A stretch of 64,000 nt of DNA from Bacteroidota bacterium (GCA_947464275.1 CANHVU010000012.1:1-64000), one strand, 5' to 3'; counted from the first letter of the stretch, positions 1 to 8,827 are shown. The notes: generated by a model not told the origin, from the letters alone. Numbers and translations are program-made.

Positions 1-321
1 AGTTATGGAGTCGTTGTCAAGCTTTAAATATTTGGCATTTTTATCAACTTTTAAAGTTGCACTACGGCTTAATTTTCCATAAAAAATAGATAATGAAGAT
101 GTAACATAAGAAACAATAACCAATGTATCTGAATTACTCGGAGATAAAACCACTACATCTTTTAAGTATTTTGCAGACTCAAAAAGGTCTATTCGTAAAG
201 CGTCATTTTGCCAACAAAAACTAACCATTTTACTCCTACTTACTTCATTTGTTAAATATAAAAATTTTATAACTACAAATAACAATAAACTCGCTAAAAT
301 TTTAACAAATACTTTTTTCAC
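1..321 (-). CDS. Partial membrane-anchored protein, candidate immunity protein of the Rhs operon
   Basis: An open frame of 107 codons runs off the window edge without a stop. It begins with GTG at 321-319, which overlaps the TGA stop of the Rhs gene as GTGA, so the two genes are probably translationally coupled. The product begins with a Lys-rich tip and one hydrophobic segment (residues about 5-23), then a soluble part with the strings SFCWQNDALRIDLF and LSPSNSDTLVIVSYVTSS. I do not recognise the family. A small gene directly behind an Rhs gene is classically the immunity gene for its C-terminal toxin; that role is inferred from position only. Alternatively it is an unrelated operon member. 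The start choice rests on the overlap and the N-terminal hydrophobic segment. Confidence 0.6.
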   Translation of the reverse strand, partial: MKKVFVKILASLLLFVVIKFLYLTNEVSRSKMVSFCWQNDALRIDLFESAKYLKDVVVLSPSNSDTLVIVSYVTSSLSIFYGKLSRSATLKVDKNAKYLKLDNDSIT

Positions 322-3300
322 GGCTTTTTATTATAATAATTTATTGATTTAATCAATTCTCTTGGTGTTGCAATATAGCCATTACCACTTTCTATTGAAT
401 TAAGTTTTTCTCCTGTTGTAAAATTCCAAATACCTGCTGAAAATCCAGCGCATGTGTTCCAAATCGACCAATCTTTATTACTTGAATTAGATAAATAAAT
501 TGTGATAAATGTAAATTGCAAAGGAGTTATCAAAGTAGTTCTTGTTGCCGAAACATCGTAAAGTTTTTTTCCTAATTCTCTATTATAAAAGAATTCATTT
601 CCATCTTCACTCCATATTGACATTGTCATTTTTTGATGACCAAATTGAGTTAATTCAATCCAAGCATGACCACCAGTAATAGAATTTTCATCTTCTGTTG
701 TTGCAACAATACTCATTATTCCCCAATATTTATTTGTATAGTTTATTTCATTCTCAATACTTGCGTAAACATCTCCCCAGCTTTCGTCTAAATTTGGACT
801 ACTCACTTTTGCTTGAACCAAAGTCCTAAAATCATCATTCATTGTTAAATCTCCACCACTATTTTTCTTGTTGTGTTTAAAAGCAAAACCACCACCTAAT
901 TTACCGCCAAAATACTTTTCTTCAAAACCAAAATGTATTCCTTGCCCAACTATATAACGTGCTAAAGGTAAAGTAATACCACTAAAACTTGCGCTAAAAT
1001 TAAATATAGTACCTGGGGTATACATATAACCACCAAAAGCACCTAAACCTATACCCAAATAAGTACCAGGGTTGCTGTAATTCCATTTTGTTGGGTTAAG
1101 TTCGCCACCATTAGCCACAACACCACCCAAATATGCACCACCTAAGCCCGCTAATACTTGCCCCCAAATATTTCCACTCGGGTCAGTATATTTCAATGGA
1201 TTGTTTACGCAGTAACTATACCTATTATAACTCTGTGTATTATTAGGTGCTTGTATGTAATTATCAGGGCTCAGCATTCTGCCAAGCACAGGGTCATAAA
1301 GCCTTCCATTCATATTTATCAAGCTAAACATTTCCAAATGCTCGTGCATGGTATAGCCTCTTATAGTTATGCCATAACCTGCTCCGCCAAATGCAGCCCC
1401 TAAATCGTAACTCCAAGTATATGGTTCGCGGGGGCGTCCCCATGCATCGTAGCTTCTGCGTTCTATTACATCTTCACTTAAATTACTTATAGCCATTAGG
1501 CTTCCTTGGTAATCTAGGTGTAGGTAAAATAGTTCCTCGGTATTGCTTTTATATATAGCAAATGGTTTTCCTTCGGCATATAAGTATGTATATTCATTAC
1601 CATTGGTTATTTCCATATTGGCACTGCCTATATAGTACTTATCTATGGTTAAAGAGCCTCCCTCTGTTACCTCCATTTTTATCCTTTGTTGGTCCACTCC
1701 GTAAGTTATATTCATGGCCGAAGGCCCATCTTGGTCTATACTCGCTATTTTATCAAAGGCAGTATAAGTATAATTATGTTTTAGTATAGAAGAGCCGGGC
1801 ATATCATACACTGAGTTTTCAAACTCATGGGTAGTTAGGGCATTAGGCTTACTGCTTTCGTATTTTAAATTATGCCATCCGTTATTATACACCGTTTTTA
1901 TATTCCCATTGGGCTCATAATCGTATGTTTTTATATCATTATCATAACTATTAGGCGTTTGCGATATTATTTTTAACCTATCTAGGTCATCATACGTAAA
2001 TCCTTCGTAAGTTATATCGTTATATTGCCTGTTTAGTAAATTGCCTGTTTCTAACTCAAACTGGTAATTGGCCTTAAGAGCCACCTGCGAGTTAGTGCCA
2101 TGTACACTATTTATTTCATTCAGTTGCCTATGGGTATCGTAACCATAAGTAGTAGTAAAGCCGTTTCCATAACTCTCACTAGTTATTTTTCCATCCATAT
2201 CCTCACTGTTTTTTGTCCATATAGCAGTTCCATTACGCATTATTTGCTTCAAGTTGTTAAAGTTATCATACACATAGTTTAAGGCTATATTAGGGTAAGT
2301 TACCGTTGTACATTGTTCATTGGCATTGTAGTCATAAGTAGTGGTGTAATAATTACCATTAGCGGCAGTTTCTATTACACTACTTAGTAATCCTTGCGTA
2401 TTATAACTATAACTTTTCTTGTGTTTAATAGTGCTTTGTATTTTAAACTCCTCGCTTTGTATTTGATTTAAACTAGCATCGCCTACAGTAGCATAATAGT
2501 TATATTTATACACATCATCGCCACCCCATTTTTGTATCAGCCTGCCTAAGTCATCGTATTTATAATAATATATGTTTTGTTTGGCATCTTTTTGTCCTAT
2601 TAGCTCGCCAAAAGCATTATAATCATACAGTATAGTACCAGTATTTGGGTCGGTCATGCTTATTTTGTTTAGCTGCACATTATAGTCTAGTGTTATGGTA
2701 GTTCCATTGGTTACTGTTTCTAGTAATTTATTATGCGAACCATATTTATACAGTATTTTACCTCCCCTATCTTCTGCTTTTTCTATTAAGCCTGTGGCGT
2801 TCATAGTAGTACTTTTAGTTCTATTTTTTCCATCGGTTACTGTGCTAGTAGTAGTTCCCCAAACGTAACCATAAGTAGCCATTAATACCCCATTATACCA
2901 TGTTTTAAATGGTCGTTTGTATATATCATATTCATGCACCGTTTCCCTTTTGTTATTTACATCGGTTGCATCGTATAAATTGGTTTCACCTATTAGCATA
3001 TTATCGCTATTATAGGTCCAGCTTTGGGTTGCCATTTGTCCATTAAAGCCTTTTGTTTTTGCCCTTACTTTTTGGTCTAAGGCATTATAGTATTCCCAAC
3101 TCATATTCCCCAAATTATTGGTTTTGGTTACATAATAATAAATATTTTGCGTGTTGCTTGTTGCCCAAGTAAATACTATATTTTCATAATTACCACTAGG
3201 AAGAATTGTTTTGGTTAACTTACCCCAGTTATCATATTCATAATTGGTAGTTAAGCCGCCCGCAGTAGTTTCTTGTGTTTTATTGCCATATATAGGCTCG

Positions 3301-6300
3301 TAAGTATATGTGGTTTCTTGGTTCAAAGCATTTTTTACTTTTTGCAAAAACCGCCCATTGGTATAAGTAAAGTACTTAGTCCTAAAGGTAGTGGTACTAG
3401 CATTATTGGCGCTATCCAAACTGGTATTACTTATATTTCCGTACTTATCGTAGTTTGTTATTTCTTTGTAATAGTAGCTCAAATTGTTTTTAAAATATTC
3501 GCTACTACTTAAGTTACCATTGGCATAGTAGCTCATTTCATTTTGTACATAATATGGAGTGGTGCCATTATCCCTAATTTGGCAGTTTCTGCGTATGGTT
3601 AAACTGCTCGGTAGCCAACTATTTTTTTGTTCGTATTTATAATCACTGGTATTGGTGTATTCTGGTGTACCTGTGGTATTATTTATTTTATCATACGTTT
3701 CTTGGGTATGTATTAAATTACCATCTGTATCATATTCAAAACAAGTGGCTTTTTTTAAGCCATTCATATAATTATATTCCACCAAATAGCTAGTATAAAA
3801 AAAGTTAATATTATTATTCAATGCAGTGGTTTTAATACTTTTATTGGTATATTCTGTTTTCGATAATTGGTTACTTGCACTTGGAAAGCTGCCATTCGGT
3901 AACAGATAAGTGCTAGTATTTGCTAAATCCAATTTGTATAAAAATTCATCGTTTTGTTTGTATTCATTTACCACAGTTTTTTTATTGATATTTACCACTC
4001 CATTGGTCATTTCATCAATAACAGTAAGTGTGGTAAACCCCAAAATACCACGGCCATGTTTATTTAACAGCAAGTTACCATAACTATATTGATATTTTTT
4101 ACTATTTAACCCGATTATTGATGTCGTCATAGCATTAACAACATATATAGGTGCGGTTATTACTAAACATTTTCCTAAAATAGGGTAATTCTTTCTATAT
4201 CCATTATTTAATAAAGAGTATTCAAAATCAACGTTATGTTTGTCACTATAAGACAATTTTGTTAGTTTAAAATTCATACTTTTAAAACTCTCTATCAAAA
4301 GAGCAATTACCTTTGTTGGTGGAGTTCCATTGTTAAAATTATCAGTCCAACCAAGATAATCCTCTCGACTATAAAGCAATTGATCACATTTTCCATCACC
4401 ATCAAAATCTGCACTTATTATTCTTTCTAAATCGTAGTACTGAGAATTTGAAGTACTTCCTATTACAGGCAATGGGCTATCATGACTACCTGAAACCTGA
4501 GTTTCTTTAAATCCTAAACCCTTTGAATAATAAATAAATATAGAGTTACCAATATGACCCCTTGCATATTCATGATGATGCCTTTCTATTATATCAGATT
4601 TACCGTCTCCATTAAAATCGCCAACATCTAAAACTATACCAATTTTATTAACATATGCTTGAACACAATCATCTGGATTTAAATTATGTGATACTCCTAT
4701 GTCTGAAGCTATATACTCATTGAAACCAACTCCATTAGAATAAGCAATATACCAATTATTAACACTATTAATGTTATATGGTTGAGTCATGTGAAAATAT
4801 AGTAAATCTGTTTTACCATCCCCATTAAAATCCCCTGTTTTTAAATATTTATGATAATCAGTAGTCGGAAAACTATAGCTTCCATTACCATAAATATGAC
4901 CTAATGTATTTGTGGTAGAATTATATTCAAGAATTGACGTTTTATTATTATTGTAAATAATCATAAAATCGGTCTTTCCATTGCCATTAAAATCAAGGGT
5001 AACAAAATTTGATATTCTGTTACCAGAACCTATTAATGTAATTTTTTGGCTTAAATAGTTTTTATTAATAAGGTTTAAACTTGAAGGATATATTGACAAA
5101 TTGATTATGTAGCCATCGTCAGCAGTTACCTCTGTTCTTTCAACATCATCGCACCATGAAGTTGCTCCTATCACTCTTTTTGCCCACATTTCTTTCAATA
5201 CTACATCTAGCTTACCATCGCCATCCATATCAACTAAAACTGGTTCAACATGGAGAAACTTCCATAATTGTGCCTCATCAGTAAAATAACCATTGTAGTT
5301 TGGATTAATTACGGGTACACCCACTGGTGTAGCTGGAGAAGTAACTGTATAATCTGTGCTTTGAATATATTCTTTGTTAAGTAAATCACTCTGAATAACT
5401 GAAGCTGTTTTAGTATCCCACAAAAAATAATTATATTTAATTCTATCCAATTTGAATCTATCAAAATCATCATAACAAATATCAAAATTTGGTCTATCAG
5501 CACCAGACTTAACAATATAGGCTTTTTGCAAAAGTAAGTCATCTGTGCCATCAGCATTTAAATCCCCAACTGTTATTGAACTAATATTCCATCCAACTAT
5601 TACTCCTCGTTTTATTTCATAGCCATTATAATTTATTATTTTAAAATTAGGTGAATTTAAAAGCTGCCCATTTAAAGGATTTAGAATTCCAGAAACCATT
5701 AAAATATCAGTTCTGCCATCTCCATCAAAGTCTCCATAATATTTATTAGGAAATAATTCAGAATCAATTACTTTTTTTATTCTTGTTTTATCTGATGTTG
5801 CATCCGGAGTCCAAGTTATATCTATAGGGTGCATAAGTTCACCCACTCCGTTTTGTTCCGTAATTTTAGTTAAGTAACTGTTTATATCATCACTGTCATA
5901 ATTCATCCAATAAGTTCTTGCCTGTGTGGCATCTGCAAAAGTGGTTACGTGGTGTAATCTTTTGTTTTGTACTATTTTTGCTCCTTTAATATATTGGTTG
6001 CCTTCATGGCTTGTTGCCTCATAGCTAAACTCCACTTTATTAAAGGGAGCTTCTTTTGCCAAACTGCTTGTTTTAGTACCATTTATGGTAGCATCGTAGC
6101 CAGTATATTTTATTGCTGTTAATAGTATTTGCCCATCGGTATTATCATAAAAATACTCCATATAGTTTCCATTCCTATCGTAGCTTTTACTTATATACCA
6201 AGCCAGTACACTAGTAGTTCCTAAAGGCTTATGTTGGCTATTATTAGCTTGCCCATAAAATGCCTTTCCACCATCTTTCATATCTACTATAAAATAGCTA

Positions 6301-6773
6301 TTACCTCCATCTTCCTTGTAAGTTACCTTTACAAATTGGTCCACCTCTGTTCTAAACACATTATTATTTGCTATAAAGGCCCCTGTAGTGCCGCCCTCCA
6401 CCTTTAATAATCGCTGTCCATCTAAGGTTAGTTTATCATTTTCGTTTAGGTTTACTGTTTCTTGCACTTTATTATCCAAGTGCCAATTACTCCCACTGCG
6501 GCTAATTACACTCATACCGCTTAGGTTCCAGCCTTTGCCCAATAGCCCACTATTGGCTTGGCTGTTAAATACCAAGCTTACATTTGGCTTTATACCTAAC
6601 CTACCTGCTGGGCAGTATATAGGCACTGTAGCAGTGGCATTACCCAGTGCACCCACATCAGCTTTTATATCAGTATTACCTACATCGTAAGTTTGTGTAT
6701 AACCGCTTTTGTTAAGCACAAGAAACAAAACAATTCCTAAAAAAATATATTTCAAGTAAAATTCCTTAACCAT
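318..6773 (-). CDS. TcB/TcC-like Rhs (YD-repeat) protein with SpvB and FG-GAP domains and a C-terminal candidate toxin
   Basis: The 2151-residue protein has a signal peptide (residues 1-26, ending GYTQ), an SpvB-like N-terminal domain (about 30-330), and seven FG-GAP/VCBS motifs of the DFDGDGRTD type between about 348 and 800. YD repeats follow (about 1030-1800), then the Rhs core signature ending NPLKYTDPSG at 1864-1867. This is the order of fused TcB and TcC proteins, whose cage holds a cytotoxic C-terminus. The last 284 residues are unlike the core: a Gly-rich stretch, then GGHAWIEL (His2036) and NTCAGF (Cys2108). That His-before-Cys order fits a circularly permuted papain-like fold, which I infer. 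The gene starts 4 nt after the small T9SS gene and its stop overlaps the next ORF. The family assignment is firm; toxin activity is not shown. Confidence 0.93.
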   Translation of the reverse strand: MVKEFYLKYIFLGIVLFLVLNKSGYTQTYDVGNTDIKADVGALGNATATVPIYCPAGRLGIKPNVSLVFNSQANSGLLGKGWNLSGMSVISRSGSNWHLDNKVQETVNLNENDKLTLDGQRLLKVEGGTTGAFIANNNVFRTEVDQFVKVTYKEDGGNSYFIVDMKDGGKAFYGQANNSQHKPLGTTSVLAWYISKSYDRNGNYMEYFYDNTDGQILLTAIKYTGYDATINGTKTSSLAKEAPFNKVEFSYEATSHEGNQYIKGAKIVQNKRLHHVTTFADATQARTYWMNYDSDDINSYLTKITEQNGVGELMHPIDITWTPDATSDKTRIKKVIDSELFPNKYYGDFDGDGRTDILMVSGILNPLNGQLLNSPNFKIINYNGYEIKRGVIVGWNISSITVGDLNADGTDDLLLQKAYIVKSGADRPNFDICYDDFDRFKLDRIKYNYFLWDTKTASVIQSDLLNKEYIQSTDYTVTSPATPVGVPVINPNYNGYFTDEAQLWKFLHVEPVLVDMDGDGKLDVVLKEMWAKRVIGATSWCDDVERTEVTADDGYIINLSIYPSSLNLINKNYLSQKITLIGSGNRISNFVTLDFNGNGKTDFMIIYNNNKTSILEYNSTTNTLGHIYGNGSYSFPTTDYHKYLKTGDFNGDGKTDLLYFHMTQPYNINSVNNWYIAYSNGVGFNEYIASDIGVSHNLNPDDCVQAYVNKIGIVLDVGDFNGDGKSDIIERHHHEYARGHIGNSIFIYYSKGLGFKETQVSGSHDSPLPVIGSTSNSQYYDLERIISADFDGDGKCDQLLYSREDYLGWTDNFNNGTPPTKVIALLIESFKSMNFKLTKLSYSDKHNVDFEYSLLNNGYRKNYPILGKCLVITAPIYVVNAMTTSIIGLNSKKYQYSYGNLLLNKHGRGILGFTTLTVIDEMTNGVVNINKKTVVNEYKQNDEFLYKLDLANTSTYLLPNGSFPSASNQLSKTEYTNKSIKTTALNNNINFFYTSYLVEYNYMNGLKKATCFEYDTDGNLIHTQETYDKINNTTGTPEYTNTSDYKYEQKNSWLPSSLTIRRNCQIRDNGTTPYYVQNEMSYYANGNLSSSEYFKNNLSYYYKEITNYDKYGNISNTSLDSANNASTTTFRTKYFTYTNGRFLQKVKNALNQETTYTYEPIYGNKTQETTAGGLTTNYEYDNWGKLTKTILPSGNYENIVFTWATSNTQNIYYYVTKTNNLGNMSWEYYNALDQKVRAKTKGFNGQMATQSWTYNSDNMLIGETNLYDATDVNNKRETVHEYDIYKRPFKTWYNGVLMATYGYVWGTTTSTVTDGKNRTKSTTMNATGLIEKAEDRGGKILYKYGSHNKLLETVTNGTTITLDYNVQLNKISMTDPNTGTILYDYNAFGELIGQKDAKQNIYYYKYDDLGRLIQKWGGDDVYKYNYYATVGDASLNQIQSEEFKIQSTIKHKKSYSYNTQGLLSSVIETAANGNYYTTTYDYNANEQCTTVTYPNIALNYVYDNFNNLKQIMRNGTAIWTKNSEDMDGKITSESYGNGFTTTYGYDTHRQLNEINSVHGTNSQVALKANYQFELETGNLLNRQYNDITYEGFTYDDLDRLKIISQTPNSYDNDIKTYDYEPNGNIKTVYNNGWHNLKYESSKPNALTTHEFENSVYDMPGSSILKHNYTYTAFDKIASIDQDGPSAMNITYGVDQQRIKMEVTEGGSLTIDKYYIGSANMEITNGNEYTYLYAEGKPFAIYKSNTEELFYLHLDYQGSLMAISNLSEDVIERRSYDAWGRPREPYTWSYDLGAAFGGAGYGITIRGYTMHEHLEMFSLINMNGRLYDPVLGRMLSPDNYIQAPNNTQSYNRYSYCVNNPLKYTDPSGNIWGQVLAGLGGAYLGGVVANGGELNPTKWNYSNPGTYLGIGLGAFGGYMYTPGTIFNFSASFSGITLPLARYIVGQGIHFGFEEKYFGGKLGGGFAFKHNKKNSGGDLTMNDDFRTLVQAKVSSPNLDESWGDVYASIENEINYTNKYWGIMSIVATTEDENSITGGHAWIELTQFGHQKMTMSIWSEDGNEFFYNRELGKKLYDVSATRTTLITPLQFTFITIYLSNSSNKDWSIWNTCAGFSAGIWNFTTGEKLNSIESGNGYIATPRELIKSINYYNKKP

Positions 6774-6777
6774 AATC

Positions 6778-7248
6778 TTAATTTTTTTGTATGTAATAAG
6801 TTTTTACTTTTCCATTTGTCACCAATTGTAATATATAAGTTCCAGCTATTAGGCTAGTACAGTCAATTACATTATTGGGTTGTATGGTTTGGCTTATATA
6901 CTCAGTAGTACCAAGCATATTGGTTACTTTTATAGTACCTAGTAGTGGCGTACCATATGGATTTTCTATATTCACATTTAGTTTATCAAAAGTAGGATTT
7001 GGAAAAATTATTATTTCCTTTAACCCAAACGAATCCATTAATATTTCCTTATGTGGCTTGCTAGCTGTTGTAGCTACACTAGTATCAGTGGGTGCCATTT
7101 TTCCTATCGGAAATGTTATATACCTATTCCATCTGTTTCCATTTACATCGTAAGTGTATTTTATAGTAGTAGTGCTTGTTTGGCTCATTCCTGCTTTCCC
7201 CATTAATAGCATAATGGCAATAATCAATATGTTTAATTTTGTTTTCAT
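6778..7248 (-). CDS. Small T9SS type A sorted protein with a YD-like motif
   Basis: This 156-residue protein has a signal peptide (MKTKLNILIIAIMLLMGKAGMSQ), then TTTIKYTYDVNGNRWNR, which resembles a single YD repeat of Rhs proteins. A T9SS C-terminal domain follows, from IIIFPNPTFDKLNVNI to GTYILQLVTNGKVKTYYIQ. T9SS domains direct export across the outer membrane and surface attachment or release. There is hardly any sequence between the YD motif and the sorting domain, so it is not an enzyme by appearance. It lies 4 nt upstream of the Rhs gene and 7 nt after the DUF1573 gene in one operon. A role as surface partner or anchor for the Rhs protein is inference; a decayed Rhs fragment is the alternative. 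Confidence 0.85.
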   Translation of the reverse strand: MKTKLNILIIAIMLLMGKAGMSQTSTTTIKYTYDVNGNRWNRYITFPIGKMAPTDTSVATTASKPHKEILMDSFGLKEIIIFPNPTFDKLNVNIENPYGTPLLGTIKVTNMLGTTEYISQTIQPNNVIDCTSLIAGTYILQLVTNGKVKTYYIQKN

Positions 7249-7255
7249 TAGTGGT

Positions 7256-7771
7256 TTAGTTTATAAATTGGTATTTAACTGTAGCTATAGTTCTTATGGG
7301 CAATACTGCCATGGGTTTTATTCCCTTAGTATCATATATTACTGCTTTTATATTGGTAAGTTTTTTATCGGGTATGGTAGCGGCATATTTTATTTTTATC
7401 CATCCTTTACCTCCCGGAGGTATAGGTTGTTTATACCAATCTACTATCATGCAAGTGCAGCTAGGCTCTAAATTTTTTATTATTACTGTTTTAGGGTTGG
7501 TGTTGGTATATTCTTCTGTAACCTCATACCTGCTACCAAGCTTTAGCGAATCCAGTCCTAGCTTTTGGTTTATATCAATATCCAAAACTGGCAAGTAACT
7601 TATTTCATCCACGCTGTAATCATTTATCAGCAATAAATCAGTGGTGTCTATATTATTTCTATTGGTATCCAAAGGCTCTTCACTTTGCGCATAGCCTTTA
7701 TTAGCATAAAGTAAAGCTATTAGTAACATTACATTCCATGCATATTTCCCAAAAGTGTTTTTTAGTTTCAT
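7256..7771 (-). CDS. Exported DUF1573-like protein
   Basis: The protein has 171 residues and an N-terminal signal peptide (residues 1-28, ending GYAQ). The C-terminal half shows the DUF1573 pattern: TVIIKNLEPSCTCMIVDWYKQPIPPGGKGWIKIKYAA, with a Cys-x-Cys pair, a PIPPGG turn and the alternating beta pattern of an immunoglobulin-like fold. DUF1573 proteins are common exported proteins of Bacteroidota with no defined biochemical role. The central segment with NPKT and NRNNIDTTDLLLIND shows nothing known. It is the second gene of the Rhs operon, 5 nt after the small membrane protein gene, so it may help in assembly or surface display of the Rhs product, which is inference. Confidence 0.75.
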   Translation of the reverse strand: MKLKNTFGKYAWNVMLLIALLYANKGYAQSEEPLDTNRNNIDTTDLLLINDYSVDEISYLPVLDIDINQKLGLDSLKLGSRYEVTEEYTNTNPKTVIIKNLEPSCTCMIVDWYKQPIPPGGKGWIKIKYAATIPDKKLTNIKAVIYDTKGIKPMAVLPIRTIATVKYQFIN

Positions 7772-7776
7772 TTTAA

Positions 7777-7959
7777 TTATTTTATAAAAGCAATAATTAT
7801 TAATGCCAATATCATTAACAAGTTAAATTTTTTGTTAAAAATATAATCAGTTGATTTATATACCAATAAATAAATGGTTATGGTACTAAATAACCATACT
7901 TTATTTCCTATTATTTTACTAAAAAGCACTTTTTTCCTATTTCTTTTCCTAAACTCCAT
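7777..7959 (-). CDS. Small two-helix membrane protein, first gene of the Rhs operon
   Basis: The predicted product has 60 residues: a strongly basic start (MEFRKRNRKKVLFSK) and two hydrophobic stretches (about 20-35 and 46-59) separated by KSTDYIFNKKF, so probably a hairpin in the inner membrane with the basic end inside. No family is recognised. The reason to believe it is coding is the 5-nt spacing to the DUF1573 gene and the shared direction of five consecutive genes. It could instead be part of the untranslated leader of the operon. No convincing TAnnTTTG element was seen just upstream on this strand. Confidence 0.5.
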   Translation of the reverse strand: MEFRKRNRKKVLFSKIIGNKVWLFSTITIYLLVYKSTDYIFNKKFNLLMILALIIIAFIK

Positions 7960-8191
7960 TACTTTTTTAAATACCTAATTGTGCTCTTTTTTCTACTCTC
8001 GTTAAAGTCCCAATAATGATTATATAATTAAACTTTTGGCTAATTCTTGGTTTGGTACTATTTACTAAATACACAAAAAAGTTATAACAAAAAAAGGGGC
8101 CTTTTACAGCCACCTCCTTTTACTTTGTTATGAAAAAAACCATTTAAAATGTTACTGTTTAATAAACTGTGTTAAGCCCCCCGTGTTAGGC
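7960..8191. other. Intergenic region upstream of the Rhs operon
   Basis: No gene supported on either strand. It must hold the promoter of the leftward Rhs operon, but I could not find a clear -33/-7 pair. Around 8095-8108 there is AAAAGGGGCCTTTT, an imperfect palindrome without a proper T-run. Confidence 0.4.
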
Positions 8192-8443
8192 GGCATAAAG
8201 AAAATAATTCTAGGCATAAAGCAAAATATACTTAGCATAAAGCCTTTTGTTTTAAGCATAAAGCAAAAAACACTCAGCATAAAGTAAATTATAATAAGCA
8301 TAAAGCAAAATATACTTAGCATAAAGCCTTTTATATTGAGCATAAAGCAAAAAATACTCAGCATAAAGTAAAATATACTTGGCATAAAGCCTTTTATACT
8401 GAGCATAAAGTAAAAAACAATCAGCATAAAGTAAATTTATATG
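8192..8443. repeat. 21-bp tandem repeat array, 12 units
   Basis: Twelve head-to-tail units of exactly 21 bp, each starting (A/G)GCATAAAG followed by 12 more variable bases. The variable parts fall into classes: GCAAAATATACTT (A), GCCTTTTATATTG-like (B), GCAAAAAATACTC-like (C) and GTAAATTATAATA-like (D). They recur in the order A-B-C-D, A-B-C, A'-B-C-D, showing that larger blocks of about 63-84 bp were duplicated. Because 21 is divisible by three, the minus strand reads as an open frame of Met/Phe/Ile-rich heptapeptides; I treat that as a by-product. There are no spacers, so this is not CRISPR. 21 bp is two helical turns, so the GCATAAAG boxes would all lie on one face of the DNA. Confidence 0.95.
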
Positions 8444-8680
8444 TATGCTTTAAAAAAATAGCTTGCAATTAGTGTTTTGTTTACTTTTTTACTTTGAATT
8501 TACCGGCCTCTCTGTTCTTAAATGGTATCTTTCATTCCCTTTAATAGCATTTTACTTTTCCGCTAAAGCTTCCTCCATTTATGACAACCTAATTGTAAGT
8601 TAAAAAATTGAAGCAGGGAATAATAAATAGGGATTGTTCAATAAGCCATGTCGGATAAAAAATTACTATATTTGAAAACA
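8444..8680. other. Intergenic region after the tandem array
   Basis: Right after the last repeat comes TATGCTTTAAAAAAA, a near inverted copy of the repeat core. The remainder shows no coding frame, RNA gene or repeat I can support, apart from a -7-like element near its end, listed separately. Confidence 0.4.
8667..8674 (+). promoter_or_regulatory. Candidate -7 element (TATATTTG)
   Basis: Exact match to the Bacteroidota TAnnTTTG -7 consensus, about 150 nt before the APC permease. The nearest TTG upstream (8634) is about 30 nt away, longer than the usual 19-21, so only half of the promoter is convincing. Confidence 0.35.
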
Positions 8681-8803
8681 ATGATAATTTTTTTTAAAAC
8701 AATAAATAAAAACATTGCCAGTTGTTTGTTTATTCAACAAGTAACGAGCAAAGCAACTCCTGATGAGTTAAAACAAGCATTTGCTAGAATGAATCAAGCT
8801 TAA
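8681..8803 (+). CDS. Possible small ORF of 40 residues
   Basis: The frame reads MIIFFKTINKNIASCLF, then QQVTSKATPDELKQAFARMNQA and a stop. The second half looks like a normal amphipathic peptide rather than random AT-rich translation. It ends 24 nt before the permease gene. Against it: the only -7-like element lies six bases upstream of the ATG, which would make the mRNA nearly leaderless. It could be a small leader ORF, a remnant of a larger gene or chance. Confidence 0.3.
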   Translation: MIIFFKTINKNIASCLFIQQVTSKATPDELKQAFARMNQA

Positions 8804-8827
8804 TAATTTACACCCAATTTTAAATAC

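Noticed and set aside
1158..3512. Plus-strand frames opposite the Rhs gene
   Set aside because: Shadows of the strongly coding minus strand; their sequences are low-complexity and Tyr/Ile-rich.
8152..8427. Minus-strand frame of 91 codons, Met/Phe/Ile-rich
   Set aside because: It is the translation of the 21-bp tandem array; heptapeptide periodicity follows from the repeat, and no start context or signal supports a gene.
8192..8443. CRISPR array
   Set aside because: Units are directly adjacent, with no unique spacers of normal size, and no cas genes are present.
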